Below are positions 51,778-60,407 of a stretch of DNA of 64,000 bases, one piece after another. The notes beneath the pieces are model-generated. The model ran no database searches. It was not told where the DNA came from and saw nothing but the letters and a program-made list of their open reading frames with translations. Each line of letters begins with the position of its first letter. Positions within the stretch are counted from its first letter, which is position 1. The position numbers and the translations under genes are program-made. This DNA is from Arthrobacter_N sp051262515 (GTDB lineage Bacteria > Actinomycetota > Actinomycetes > Actinomycetales > Micrococcaceae), in the NCBI RefSeq assembly GCF_051262515.1, contig NZ_JBIMER010000004.1, forward strand, positions 124,001 through 188,000. The letters run 5' to 3'.

Positions 51778-52808
51778 CGGCTTGTCCTTTCGCTGGGGGC
51801 GACGTGTTCGGGGACCAGCAGGCACGCCGCATCGTGGCGTGCGGCCACCTGAAGGAGCGGTGGCTCGATGCCGCGGCACGCGTCCACGGCGAGGGGGCAC
51901 CGGGGATGGAAGCGGCACCCGGTGGGCGGGTGGGCCATATTCGGCGGGGCGTCCGGGATGCCGGTCAGCTCCACCCTCGGTCCGGTCAGCGGAGGGAACG
52001 CTCCCATGAGGGCGCTGGTGTAGGGGTGCAGCGGGTTGCCCAGCATGTTCTTGGAGGGCGCGACCTCGACGAGCTTGCCCGCGTACATCACGGCCATGCG
52101 GTGGGAGAGCTCGACCATGAGGGAGATGTCGTGCGTGATGAACAGAATGGAGAATCCCAGCTCCTGCTGGAGTTCCTTGATCTGGTGCATGATTTCCTGC
52201 TGCACGACCACGTCCAGGGCCGTGGTGGGTTCGTCCATGATGAGAAGTGAGGGTTTGAGCGCCAGCGCGATTGCGATGACGGCTCGTTGGCGCATTCCGC
52301 CGGAGAGCTGGTGCGGGTAGGACTTGAGGCGGTCGGGGCTGATGTCGACAAGTTTCAGCAGCTCCGCGGCGCGTTCCCGGGCGGCTTTCTTGGGCATCCG
52401 TTCATGCGTGGTGAAGACGTCGACGATCTGGTCTCCGATGGTCATGACGGGGTTAAGGGAGTTCATGGCGCTCTGGAAGACCATGGCCACGTCGCGCCAG
52501 CGGGTGCGTCTCAGTTCTTCCTCGCCCAGGGCCAGGAGATTTTTTCCGTTGAGCTCGATGGATCCGCCTGTGATGCTGGCCGGCACCTGCAGGAGCCGCA
52601 TGACCGCGTTCGCGATGGTGGACTTGCCGCAGCCTGATTCGCCGGCGAGCCCGAACACTTCCCCCGCGCCGATATCGAAGCTGACGCCATCCACGGCGGT
52701 GACGTTTCCGCTCTCCGCCCTGTACTGAACCCTCAGGTCTCTTACGCTCAGCACGGGGGCGGCGGCACGGCCGGTGTATCCGCGGTTCCGTTCGGTCAAG
52801 GTCTCCAC
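51774..52808 (-). CDS. ABC transporter ATP-binding protein (OppD/DppD type)
   Basis: Peptide-type ABC ATPase of 344 residues. Walker A GESGCGKST (about 57-65), VFQSAMNSLNP, signature LSGGMRQRAVIAIAL, Walker B LIMDEPTTALD, ITHDISLM. The C-terminal OppD/F extension carries HPYTSALMGAFP and the cysteine motif GCRFHPRCPLAVDAC, which in this family may hold an Fe-S cluster. The start is GTG at 52808, preceded by AAAGG; only three bases separate it from the permease stop. Confidence 0.93.
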   Translation of the reverse strand: METLTERNRGYTGRAAAPVLSVRDLRVQYRAESGNVTAVDGVSFDIGAGEVFGLAGESGCGKSTIANAVMRLLQVPASITGGSIELNGKNLLALGEEELRRTRWRDVAMVFQSAMNSLNPVMTIGDQIVDVFTTHERMPKKAARERAAELLKLVDISPDRLKSYPHQLSGGMRQRAVIAIALALKPSLLIMDEPTTALDVVVQQEIMHQIKELQQELGFSILFITHDISLMVELSHRMAVMYAGKLVEVAPSKNMLGNPLHPYTSALMGAFPPLTGPRVELTGIPDAPPNMAHPPTGCRFHPRCPLAVDACRGIEPPLLQVAARHDAACLLVPEHVAPSERTSR

Positions 52809-52811
52809 GGG

Positions 52812-53750
52812 TCAGCCTTTCTTTTCCGCGCGCAGGCGAGGGTTGGTGATTTCATCGACGGCGTAGTTGATCATGGCCAGGGCGAATGCGACGACGGCGA
52901 TGGCAACGCCCGAGGGCAGGAGCACCCACCAGTCGCCGGTCATGAGGGCGCCGTCGTTGTTGGCCCAATAGAGGTTGGTTCCCCAGCTGACGGACCCCGT
53001 GTCTCCGAGCCCCAGGAACTCCAGGCTCGCTTGGGCTCCGATGCCGTAAATGACGCAGCCGAGCAGGGTGCTCATAACGATGGAGGCCATGTTGGGCAGG
53101 ATTTCCCGGAACATGATGCGCCAGGCTTTCTCGCCGGTCACCACCGCCGCGGCGACGAAGTCCTTGCTGCGCAGCGACAGGGCCTGGGAGCGCAGCACGC
53201 GGGCGCTGCCCGCCCAGCCGGTGATGACCAGGACGACGACGACGGTGGTGGGGCCCGGCGGCAGGAACGCGGCGAGCACGACCAGGAGCGGAAGTCCGGG
53301 GATGAGGAGGAAGATGTTGGTCAGGAGCGAGAGTGCTTCGTCCGTGGACTTGCCGAAGTATGCGGAGGCGATGCCGATGAGGCAGCCGATGAAGGTCGCG
53401 GCCAGACCGACGATGAATCCGACCGTCAGCGAGCTCCGGGATCCCCACAGTGTAAGGGCGAGCACGTCCTGGCCTTTGGAGGTGGTTCCGAGCAGGTGGC
53501 TCGCGGATGGGGGCAGGGATGCCTCGGGACCGAAGTCGGAGGGGTTTCCCGGTGCCAGCACGGGCGCCAGCAGTGCCAGGAGTGCGAACACGGCCAGGAC
53601 GGCCAGCCCGAAGAGGGCCTTCTTGTTTGTGAGGACGCCGTGGACGAACCCTCCGTGGACCAGGCGTCCGGAGACCGGAGGTTCCGGTACCTGAACGGTG
53701 GGGTTGCCCGCCGTCGTGCTCGCGGTGGGTGTTGAATCTGTGAGTGACAT
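52812..53750 (-). CDS. ABC transporter permease (OppC/DppC type)
   Basis: Membrane subunit of 312 residues. N-terminal cytoplasmic region (1-about 42), TM1 at about 45-66, the OppC N-terminal signature HLLGTTSKGQDVLALTLWGSR, then five helices with the EAA-type loop FVAAAVVTGEKAWRIMFREILPN (about 200-222). ATG at 53750; the preceding OppB-type gene ends 13 bp upstream. Confidence 0.93.
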   Translation of the reverse strand: MSLTDSTPTASTTAGNPTVQVPEPPVSGRLVHGGFVHGVLTNKKALFGLAVLAVFALLALLAPVLAPGNPSDFGPEASLPPSASHLLGTTSKGQDVLALTLWGSRSSLTVGFIVGLAATFIGCLIGIASAYFGKSTDEALSLLTNIFLLIPGLPLLVVLAAFLPPGPTTVVVVLVITGWAGSARVLRSQALSLRSKDFVAAAVVTGEKAWRIMFREILPNMASIVMSTLLGCVIYGIGAQASLEFLGLGDTGSVSWGTNLYWANNDGALMTGDWWVLLPSGVAIAVVAFALAMINYAVDEITNPRLRAEKKG

Positions 53751-53763
53751 GGGGAACCCGTTT

Positions 53764-54741
53764 CTAGCTGACCCGGACCCGGGGGTCCAGCCGTACGTAG
53801 ATGATGTCGACGAGGAAGTTGGCCGCCAGCACGGCGGCGGTGATCGTCAGGAAGATGCCTTGGGTCAGCGGGTAGTCCAGCGCCTGGACGGAGGTCAGGA
53901 GCTGGTAGCCGATGCCCGGGTACGCGAACACGGTCTCGGTCAGGAGAGCGCCGCCGACGACGAAGCCCAGCGACATGCCGAAGGACGTCACCGAGGGAAG
54001 CATTGCGTTGCGTGCCGCGTACTGGAACATGATCCGCGAGGGACGCAGTCCCTTGGCCCTGGCCATCGTGATGTAGTCCTCGGCGGTGGTGGCGATCATC
54101 GTGTTGCGCATCCCCAGCATCCAGCCTCCGACGGAGACCAACACAATGGTCAGGGCGGGGAGGATGAGGTGTGCGATGACGTCGCCGATGTATTCGAGGG
54201 AGAACGATGCGTTGAGCCCCGTGGAGAAGGCATGGCTCAGAGGCAGCCAGCCCAGGGTTATCCCGAAGAGGTAAAGGGCGGCCATGGCCAGCCAAAAGTA
54301 GGGGAACGATCCGATGAAAATCAACAACGGCGGAAAGACCGAGTCCAGAAACTTTCCGCGCCGCCACGCCGCCAGAATGCCGAGGAAATTTCCCAGGATG
54401 ACGGCGATGATCAGGGACGTGCCGCCGAGCAGGAGGGTCCATCCGATTTGTGACCCGATCACCTCCGAAACGGGGGCGGGAAACCGGGACAGCGAGATGC
54501 CCATGTCGCCCTGGAGGATGTTGCCGATGTAGGTGAAATACTGCTCCCACATGGGCCTGTCGTCCAGGCCGAAGAGCCGGCGAAGCGCATCCACCTGGTC
54601 AGGGCGCATCTGGGTCTGGACTTGGGAGAACATCCTGCTGACAGGATCCCCGGGCATCAACCTCGGGAGGAAGAAGTTCAGGGTGATGCAAGCCCAGAAT
54701 GCGAGGACGTAGAACCCTAGGCGGCGAAGGAGGAATACCAT
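53764..54741 (-). CDS. ABC transporter permease (OppB/DppB type)
   Basis: Membrane subunit of 325 residues: TM1 at about 7-28, the OppB-type MPGDPVSRMF loop, then five further helices and the EAA loop DYITMARAKGLRPSRIMFQYAARNAMLP (about 222-249). Forms the translocation pore with the OppC-type subunit. The start is ATG at 54741, 138 bp after the binding-protein stop, with a strong hairpin between. Confidence 0.93.
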   Translation of the reverse strand: MVFLLRRLGFYVLAFWACITLNFFLPRLMPGDPVSRMFSQVQTQMRPDQVDALRRLFGLDDRPMWEQYFTYIGNILQGDMGISLSRFPAPVSEVIGSQIGWTLLLGGTSLIIAVILGNFLGILAAWRRGKFLDSVFPPLLIFIGSFPYFWLAMAALYLFGITLGWLPLSHAFSTGLNASFSLEYIGDVIAHLILPALTIVLVSVGGWMLGMRNTMIATTAEDYITMARAKGLRPSRIMFQYAARNAMLPSVTSFGMSLGFVVGGALLTETVFAYPGIGYQLLTSVQALDYPLTQGIFLTITAAVLAANFLVDIIYVRLDPRVRVS

Positions 54742-54836
54742 GATTCCGTTTCTTTCTTGATGGTTGCGCGTCCCGGGAGTGCTCCGGGACCGGCAGGTGG
54801 TGGCGGGGTGGGTGCTTTGTGCATGCCTCGGCTTGA

Positions 54837-54871
54837 GTGTCTGTTCGGGGCCGGCGGCCCCGAACAGACAC
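54837..54871 (-). terminator. intra-operon hairpin after the binding-protein gene
   Basis: Perfect 16-bp arms GTGTCTGTTCGGGGCC / GGCCCCGAACAGACAC around a three-base loop. It lies between the solute-binding lipoprotein gene and the permease genes and can serve as attenuator or mRNA stabiliser, giving more binding protein than pore. Confidence 0.75.
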
Positions 54872-54878
54872 CCGATGC

Positions 54879-56552
54879 CTACTGGGCCGGCTCGAGCGAG
54901 GTCAGCACCAGCACCGTGGTGGCGGAGCGGGCCGAAAGGGTTGCGTACGGGTTCTCGCTGCTGGGCCAGCCCGTGAATCGCTCATCGGTGTACGCGCCCC
55001 ACACCGGGCCGGAAAACAGCGGGATAACCGGGGCAACTTCATCGAAGCGTGCCTGAAGCTCGCTGACGAGGGCCTTCTGCCCCGCCGGGTCTGCCGTTGC
55101 CACCAGCTCATCGAGCGTCGCGGTAGCTTCCGCGTCGCCGAATCGATGGTAGTTTTCGTTGGCCGTCTTGCCGACCGGCTTCACGACCGCCTCGGACATG
55201 ACGCCCCGGTAGAACTCGACGGGCGTTGCGCCCGCGTTGCTCCAGACGATGCCGCTGTCGAAGGATCCGTCCGTGTAGCCGGAGACGACCTGGGACCAGT
55301 CCGGGGAGTTGACCTCAACCTTCACGCCAATTTTTTCCATGTTCTTGGAAATGATTTGGGCGACGGAGAGCCAGTCCGAGGAGGCCGATCCGACGGAGAA
55401 CTTGAACTGGAACGGCTTGCCGTCCTTGAGTGTGCGGAGGCCGTCGGCGCCCTTTGCGTAGCCGGCGTCGTCGAGCATCTGGTTGGCCTTGTCCACGTCC
55501 AGCTTCGTCCACTCGCACTTGTCTACGATGCTCTGGTCGCGCCAGCTGCTGTAGGCGTCGCTGAGGCCGGTGCAGTCGGCTGGCTGGGTGTAACCGGACA
55601 TGCCCAGGTCGGCGACCTGGTCCCGGTCCACGGCCATGCTGAGGGCCTTGCGGACAACGGGATCATTGAAAGGGGCCTTGGTGGTGTTCAGTTGCCAGTT
55701 GATCGTGCCTCCGGTGGTGGGGTACCAGAAGTTGCGGTGTTCCGGATCCTTGTCGACATAGGTTTTCTGGACGTTGGGGATGAACTGGTCGCTCCAGTCC
55801 ACGTCGCCGTTCTGCAGAGCCAGGTTGGCCCCGGAGTTGCCGGCGAAGGCGAGCATCCTGATGCCGGCGAGCTGCTGCTTCTCCGGCTGCCAGTAGGTGG
55901 GATTCTTGTGCAGTTCGTACGACTGGGTCTGGAAACGGGAGACCTGCGTGTAGGGGCCGGTGCCGACCGGGGTGTCGTTGGTGGCCTTCGCCGGGTCCGC
56001 GATCTCGGACCAGACGTGCTTGGGCGCGATGACCTGCTGCCCGACTTCGAAGAGTCCGGGGGCGTAGGGCTTGTTGAAATCGAAGCGGACGGTGTGCGTG
56101 TTGACGGCGGAGACCTTGGCCAGATAGTCGAATCCGCCCAGGATCTCCTTCTGGAGCTTGAAGGTGTACACGACGTCGTCGGCGGTCAGGGGCTTCCCGT
56201 CCGACCACTTGACCCCGTCGCGGAGCGTGAACGTCACTCCCCTGCCGTCGTCGTCCGCCTTCCACGACGCGCCGAGCCACGGTACCGGCTCCCCCTTGAC
56301 GGGGTTCACGATCAGAAGCGGCTCGAAGACCGACTGCTGCGTCATCGGCAGCGCGTTCGGGGAGAACGGGTTGAAATTACTGGTGAACGTTGCCGTGTCC
56401 TCCCGGGGGATGGTCAGGAGTTCGTTGGCGGCCGCGCCGTTTGCCGCACCTTCCGACGCGCTGGGTGCGGTGCAGCCGGAGAGGGCCAGCGCGCCAATCG
56501 CCAAGGTGGCCGCAACAACCGTCAGTGACCTGTTGGGGTGGATTTTGGGCAT
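54879..56552 (-). CDS. ABC transporter solute-binding lipoprotein, family 5 (peptide type)
   Basis: SBP_bac_5-type receptor of 557 residues with a lipoprotein signal peptide (lipobox ALALSGC; the cysteine at about residue 26). Family-5 features: FEPLLIVNPVKGEPVPWLGASWKADDDGRGVTFTLRDGVKWSDGKPLTADDVVYTFKLQKE (about 69-130). Family 5 usually binds peptides but also some oligosaccharides; beside GH32 and PfkB genes the ligand is more likely a fructose-containing compound. The start is ATG at 56552 (MPKIHPNRSL); a longer frame to 56645 overlaps the LacI gene. Confidence 0.92.
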   Translation of the reverse strand: MPKIHPNRSLTVVAATLAIGALALSGCTAPSASEGAANGAAANELLTIPREDTATFTSNFNPFSPNALPMTQQSVFEPLLIVNPVKGEPVPWLGASWKADDDGRGVTFTLRDGVKWSDGKPLTADDVVYTFKLQKEILGGFDYLAKVSAVNTHTVRFDFNKPYAPGLFEVGQQVIAPKHVWSEIADPAKATNDTPVGTGPYTQVSRFQTQSYELHKNPTYWQPEKQQLAGIRMLAFAGNSGANLALQNGDVDWSDQFIPNVQKTYVDKDPEHRNFWYPTTGGTINWQLNTTKAPFNDPVVRKALSMAVDRDQVADLGMSGYTQPADCTGLSDAYSSWRDQSIVDKCEWTKLDVDKANQMLDDAGYAKGADGLRTLKDGKPFQFKFSVGSASSDWLSVAQIISKNMEKIGVKVEVNSPDWSQVVSGYTDGSFDSGIVWSNAGATPVEFYRGVMSEAVVKPVGKTANENYHRFGDAEATATLDELVATADPAGQKALVSELQARFDEVAPVIPLFSGPVWGAYTDERFTGWPSSENPYATLSARSATTVLVLTSLEPAQ

Positions 56553-56587
56553 GAGGGAGCTCGTTTCGTTGGTGGAAGGGAAAGGGG

Positions 56588-57634
56588 TTAGCGGATGGTG
56601 GACGGGACAGGCAGACGCACGGATGTGCGCTCGACCAAAGGACATTCGACAACGCGTTGGAGCGGTTCCATGTTGCGGTCCGCCGCTAGTTGGGCCAGCA
56701 GCGCGACACCAGTGACTCCCATTTGCCGGAAGGGAAGCGCAACGGTCGTCAGGCTGGGCCGCAGGTAGTTGGCGATGATTTCCTGGTTGTCGAAGCCAAC
56801 CACGGAGATGTCGTCCCCGATGCGAAGCCCGCGTTCTTTGATGGCGTCGTAGGCGCCCATGGCCATGCGGTCGGTGGCGCAGAAGATCGCAGTTGGTGGC
56901 TCTGCGCCGTCGAGGAGGGAGACTGCCGCACGGTAGCCCTGGTCCGCCTCGCCGTCCTCGTTGATGACCAGCCGCTCGTCCAGGCCGAGACCTGCCTGCT
57001 CCAGCGCACGGACGTAACCGGCCCGACGGCCGACGGCAGCCGGAATAACCGGGTCCAGATTGATCAGCCCAATCCGGTCGTGTCCGGCCGCGATGAGTCT
57101 CGCGGTGGCGGCATAGCCGCCCTGGGCCTCATCCGGAATGACGGAAGGGAAACCACCCGACTCGTCGAAGCAGTGAACCAGGACTGTCGGAACCTCGGCC
57201 GCAACAGATGGCAGCCTCACTCCCCGATGCCAGTTCGTCGCGTAGATCAGGCCTTCGACACGGTGCTCAAGCATCGTCTCGATGGCCCGCCGGTCAGTGT
57301 CACTGTTGCCGTCGGTATTGGCGATCAGCAGTGTCTTGCCTTCCCGCGCGGCCTGCTCCTCGGCGCCGCGTACGGTATCGGCGGCATATGGCGCCGTCAC
57401 GATTTCAGTGATGAGCCCGTAGAGCTTGGTCTGTTTGGACGCCAAGGCACGTGCCCCGGCGTTTGGGCGGTAGCCCAACTCCGTCACGGCCTGGTGGACG
57501 CGGTCACGGGTTTCTTCTGGGATTCCGTTCCCGGTCCCTCCGTTCAGGACAAACGAAACGGTCGTGCGAGACACTCCCACGTGGTTCGCGACATCCTGCA
57601 TCGTCACTTTGACCTGCCGAGAGTTCGTCATCAT
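56588..57634 (-). CDS. LacI-family regulator of the fructan operon
   Basis: Repressor of 348 residues. N-terminal helix-turn-helix TMQDVANHVGVSRTTVSFVLNG (about 11-32) with the hinge helix NAGARALASKQTKLYGL, then a periplasmic-binding-protein-like sensor domain (about 72-340: FCATDRMAMGAYDAIKERGLRIGDDISVVGFDN). First gene of the operon, 35 bp before the binding-protein start. Its own promoter carries an 18-bp palindrome, so it is probably autoregulated and derepressed by fructose or a fructoside. Confidence 0.92.
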   Translation of the reverse strand: MMTNSRQVKVTMQDVANHVGVSRTTVSFVLNGGTGNGIPEETRDRVHQAVTELGYRPNAGARALASKQTKLYGLITEIVTAPYAADTVRGAEEQAAREGKTLLIANTDGNSDTDRRAIETMLEHRVEGLIYATNWHRGVRLPSVAAEVPTVLVHCFDESGGFPSVIPDEAQGGYAATARLIAAGHDRIGLINLDPVIPAAVGRRAGYVRALEQAGLGLDERLVINEDGEADQGYRAAVSLLDGAEPPTAIFCATDRMAMGAYDAIKERGLRIGDDISVVGFDNQEIIANYLRPSLTTVALPFRQMGVTGVALLAQLAADRNMEPLQRVVECPLVERTSVRLPVPSTIR

Positions 57635-57681
57635 TGACCATCCGATGTCTACAAGGAGAAGGGGTAGTGGAGGAACAAACC

Positions 57682-57712
57682 TACTGATGCGCGTTACTAA
57701 CGCGCGTTAGTA
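57682..57712. promoter_or_regulatory. LacI operator(s)
   Basis: Perfect 18-bp palindrome TACTAACGCGCGTTAGTA (57695-57712) with the central CG typical of LacI-family sites, overlapped by a second, 14-of-18 match (TACTGATGCGCGTTACTA, 57682-57699). It lies just downstream of the -10 box. Confidence 0.85.
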
Positions 57713-57724
57713 GGTGTGATATAG

Positions 57725-57754
57725 AACATATCCTCTGTCGGCGTGGCGTGTCAA
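57725..57754 (-). promoter_or_regulatory. promoter of the LacI-fructan operon
   Basis: On the minus strand TTGACA (57754-57749), an 18-base spacer, TATGTT (57730-57725); a near-consensus sigma-A-type promoter. Transcription would start just before the operator. It should drive all eight genes down to 48235. Confidence 0.8.
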
Positions 57755-58152
57755 GCAGTCAGTGCCCGCCACCCCGGCACCTCTCTGTGTTGATGAACGT
57801 GGCCGGCATCCGACGCATCAGGTCCGGCGAGGCCTGGGCGAACGTTGCGTGAGGCCATCAGGACCTGCCAAGAGCCCCGACGTCATCGGGGCCGGGAACC
57901 GAACCGCTGTGCGACGATGTCCGACTGCTCACGCCGGCGGGCGGAGCGCGTACCCATCGATACCCCTGCCCCACCCTCCAACAGGCCCCGATGCCCGCAC
58001 CGTCCTCCAGGTTTGGCCGGCATCCACGCAGACTGGCGGTGGCGTCCCGGCGCGGGACCGGTTCGATGTGTGTTTCGTCAACTTTAAGCAGGGCGTTTCG
58101 GCGCTAAGAATCGGGCCACGTTGGCATGGTTTTGGTCCGTTTCGGCGGCTGG
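57755..58152. other. intergenic stretch before the IS21 remnant
   Basis: No gene I can support. The part from about 58069 (TGTGTTTCGTCAACTTTAAG onward, with repeated GTTTCG motifs) up to the istB stop may be the outer end of the IS21 element. Confidence 0.4.
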
Positions 58153-58479
58153 CTATTTCATGAGGGCGTTTTTGACACGGTAGGACTCACCGCAAAATTG
58201 CGGGAGTCGTCCGTGGTGCACGAGTCGGTCGATGACGGCGGCGACCATGTTGTCGTCGCCGAAGACCTTTCCCCAGCGGGAGAACTCCAAATTCGTGGTG
58301 ATGATCAGGCGGCGTTTCTCGTACCCCTCGGAGATGACCTGGAAGAGCAGGCGGGCGCCTTCGGTGTCGATCGGGAGGTAGCCCAGTTCGTCGATGGCGA
58401 TGAGCTGGTTCTTGGCCAGGGACGCGAGTTCCTTGTCCAGCCGGTCCTCGTCTTTGGCCCGTCGCAGCATCATGACTAG
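58153..58479 (-). pseudogene. IS21-family istB, 5'-truncated
   Basis: C-terminal part of the IstB AAA+ transposition helper: LVMMLRRAKDEDRLDKELAS then LAKNQLIAIDELGYLPIDTE (Walker B IDELGYLP), FQVISEGYEKRRLIITTNLEFSRWGKVFGDDNMVAAVIDRLVHHG. The Walker A half and istA are absent; the gene stops at CTAG where an IS1182-family element begins, and its missing half is not found beyond that element, so a deletion followed or preceded insertion. Confidence 0.85.
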
Positions 58480-60371
58480 GAAACTGCTGAACAATTTTCC
58501 AGGTTTAAGGCGCGCCTCCGGCGTTTCGGGCCGTGGTCATTAAGAGGTCATTAAGGCTTGATGAATGCAAGGATTTGAGCAGGCCCAACGCGAGTTGTTG
58601 GATGTGCAGGCACTGGCCGGGGAGTTGTTGGCTCCGGGCAGTGCCTTCGCGTTTCTGGCCGAGCACCGGGAGCGGTTGTTTCCGGACTCGATGATGGAAG
58701 ACCTGTTCCCGGTGCGCCGCGGCAGGCCTTCGATTCCGGCTTCGGTGATCGGCTCGGTCCTGGTCCTCCAGGTCTTGGAGGGCCTGTCTGACCGCGGGAC
58801 CGCGGAGGCTTTGACCTTTGACCTGCGGTGGAAGGCGGCCTGCGGTTTCGGGCTCACCCAAGCCGCGTTCCATGCCTCCACGCTCACGTATTGGCGCAAG
58901 CGCCTGGCCGCCAGCGAACGTCCCCACCGGATCATGGAGGCCGTGTTCGAGGTCGTCACCGAAACCGGGTTCCTTGCCGGCAAGCGCCGGCGTGCCGTGG
59001 ACTCGACCGTGCTCGATGACGCGGTGGCCAGGCAGGACACCGTCACGCAGCTCATTGCCGCGATCCGCCGCTTCGGCCGCGACGTCCCCGAGGCAGCTAC
59101 CCTGTTGGCCGTCCATGCCACCAGGTACGACTATTCGAGGGTCGGGAAGCCGGACATTGCCTGGGACGACAGGGAAGCCAAGGAAGCCTTGGTGTCGGTG
59201 TTGGTCAACGACGCGCTCGCGTTGCTGGACGCTGTCGACCCCGAGTCCTTGGAAGCCAAGGCCAGTGAGTCCTTTGCGTTGCTGGCCCTGGTGGCCGGTC
59301 AGGACGTGGAACCGGCCGAAGGGTCCGACGGCACCGACGGGCGGTGGCGCATCGCCCGCAGGGTCGCCAAGGACCGGATCATTTCGGTGGTGGATCCCGA
59401 GGCCCGGCACGCGCACAAGTCCCGCTCGGCCTTGCGCGATGGATACAAGGCCCACATCGTGGGCGAACCGGAAACCGGGATCTATACCAGCGGGGCCGTG
59501 ACGAAGGCCGGCGGTCCGGGCTCCGGAGATGCCGAGGCCGGAATCCAGTTGCTGGGCACCGACCCCTCCATCCCCACCACCGACACCGCGGCCGCGACCG
59601 GGGACGGGGACGGGGAACGGTTCCAGGTGCTCGGCGATTCGGCCTACGGCTCCGGGAACATGCTCGAGGCCCCGGAAACCGCCGGACATGAATCGGTGGT
59701 CAAGCCCAGGCCGCTGCGTCCGGCCGTCACCGGTGGGTACGTCTTGGATGACTTCGCCTACGACCCGGAAAAGCAGACCCTCACATGCCCCAACGCCGTG
59801 GTGCGCAAGATCAGCGCCAAGGGCAACGTGAACTTCGGCGCCGCTTGCAAGGGCTGCCCGCTGCGGCAGATGTGCACGAAGGCGAAGAAGGGCCGCAAGG
59901 TCGTCATCACCGAACACCACGGCAGGCAACGCGCCCACCGGGCCGCGGCCAAGGACACCGGGTTCCAACACGACTACCGGGCCTACCGGCCGTTGATTGA
60001 ACGATCCATTGCCTGGCTGGTCGCCGGGGGCAACCGGCGCCTGAGATACCGGGGGACGGTCAAGAACAACGCCTGGTTGCAGACCCGTTTGGCGGGCCTG
60101 AACCTTCGGCGACTGCTGAAACTGGGTCTCACCCGCCAAGAAGGGGCGTGGATCCTGGCCTGAGACCCCGGCAGGGGTGGGATCCGGGACCGTAACCCGC
60201 CACGGAGCCCGGTAACCGCCCATGGATGGCACCGAAAACGATCCCCAACCCAAAACCGGTGATCGAAAAGCCGTGGGCCACCAAGGCTCCCAACGCCAAG
60301 GAAGACCGGCCCGGTACAAAAACACCCGAACCGGCCCTCCAAAAGACCACTAAATCAACAGCATCCTAGTC
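58474..60371 (+). mobile_element. IS1182-family insertion sequence
   Basis: About 1.9 kb element with one transposase. The ends are inverted repeats: left GACTAGGAAACTGCTGAACA, right (complement) GACTAGGATGCTGTTGATTT, alike at about 14 of 20 positions. CTAG occurs at both ends (58476-58479 and 60366-60369) and may be the 4-bp target duplication, which would place the true ends four bases inside. The segment 60164-60365 is the non-coding right end. Confidence 0.75.
58565..60163 (+). CDS. IS1182-family transposase
   Basis: DDE transposase of 532 residues, full length. N-terminal DUF772-like domain (RGRPSIPASVIGSVLVLQVLEGLSDRGTAEAL, about 52-83), then the catalytic domain: first Asp146 (AVDSTVL), second Asp in LGDSAYGSGNM (about 355), a cysteine-rich CKGCPLRQMCTKAKKG insert typical of the family, and the Glu in RPLIERSIAWL (about 478). 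All key residues are present, so it may be active. The start is ATG at 58565. Confidence 0.93.
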   Translation: MQGFEQAQRELLDVQALAGELLAPGSAFAFLAEHRERLFPDSMMEDLFPVRRGRPSIPASVIGSVLVLQVLEGLSDRGTAEALTFDLRWKAACGFGLTQAAFHASTLTYWRKRLAASERPHRIMEAVFEVVTETGFLAGKRRRAVDSTVLDDAVARQDTVTQLIAAIRRFGRDVPEAATLLAVHATRYDYSRVGKPDIAWDDREAKEALVSVLVNDALALLDAVDPESLEAKASESFALLALVAGQDVEPAEGSDGTDGRWRIARRVAKDRIISVVDPEARHAHKSRSALRDGYKAHIVGEPETGIYTSGAVTKAGGPGSGDAEAGIQLLGTDPSIPTTDTAAATGDGDGERFQVLGDSAYGSGNMLEAPETAGHESVVKPRPLRPAVTGGYVLDDFAYDPEKQTLTCPNAVVRKISAKGNVNFGAACKGCPLRQMCTKAKKGRKVVITEHHGRQRAHRAAAKDTGFQHDYRAYRPLIERSIAWLVAGGNRRLRYRGTVKNNAWLQTRLAGLNLRRLLKLGLTRQEGAWILA

Positions 60372-60407
60372 TGCACTGAGCGTAGGCGGGGTGGGTTGGA
60401 GGCTCGA

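Noticed and set aside
57762..58163. 133-residue plus-strand frame
   Set aside because: No similarity, no start signal, covers the IS21 end; treated as non-coding.
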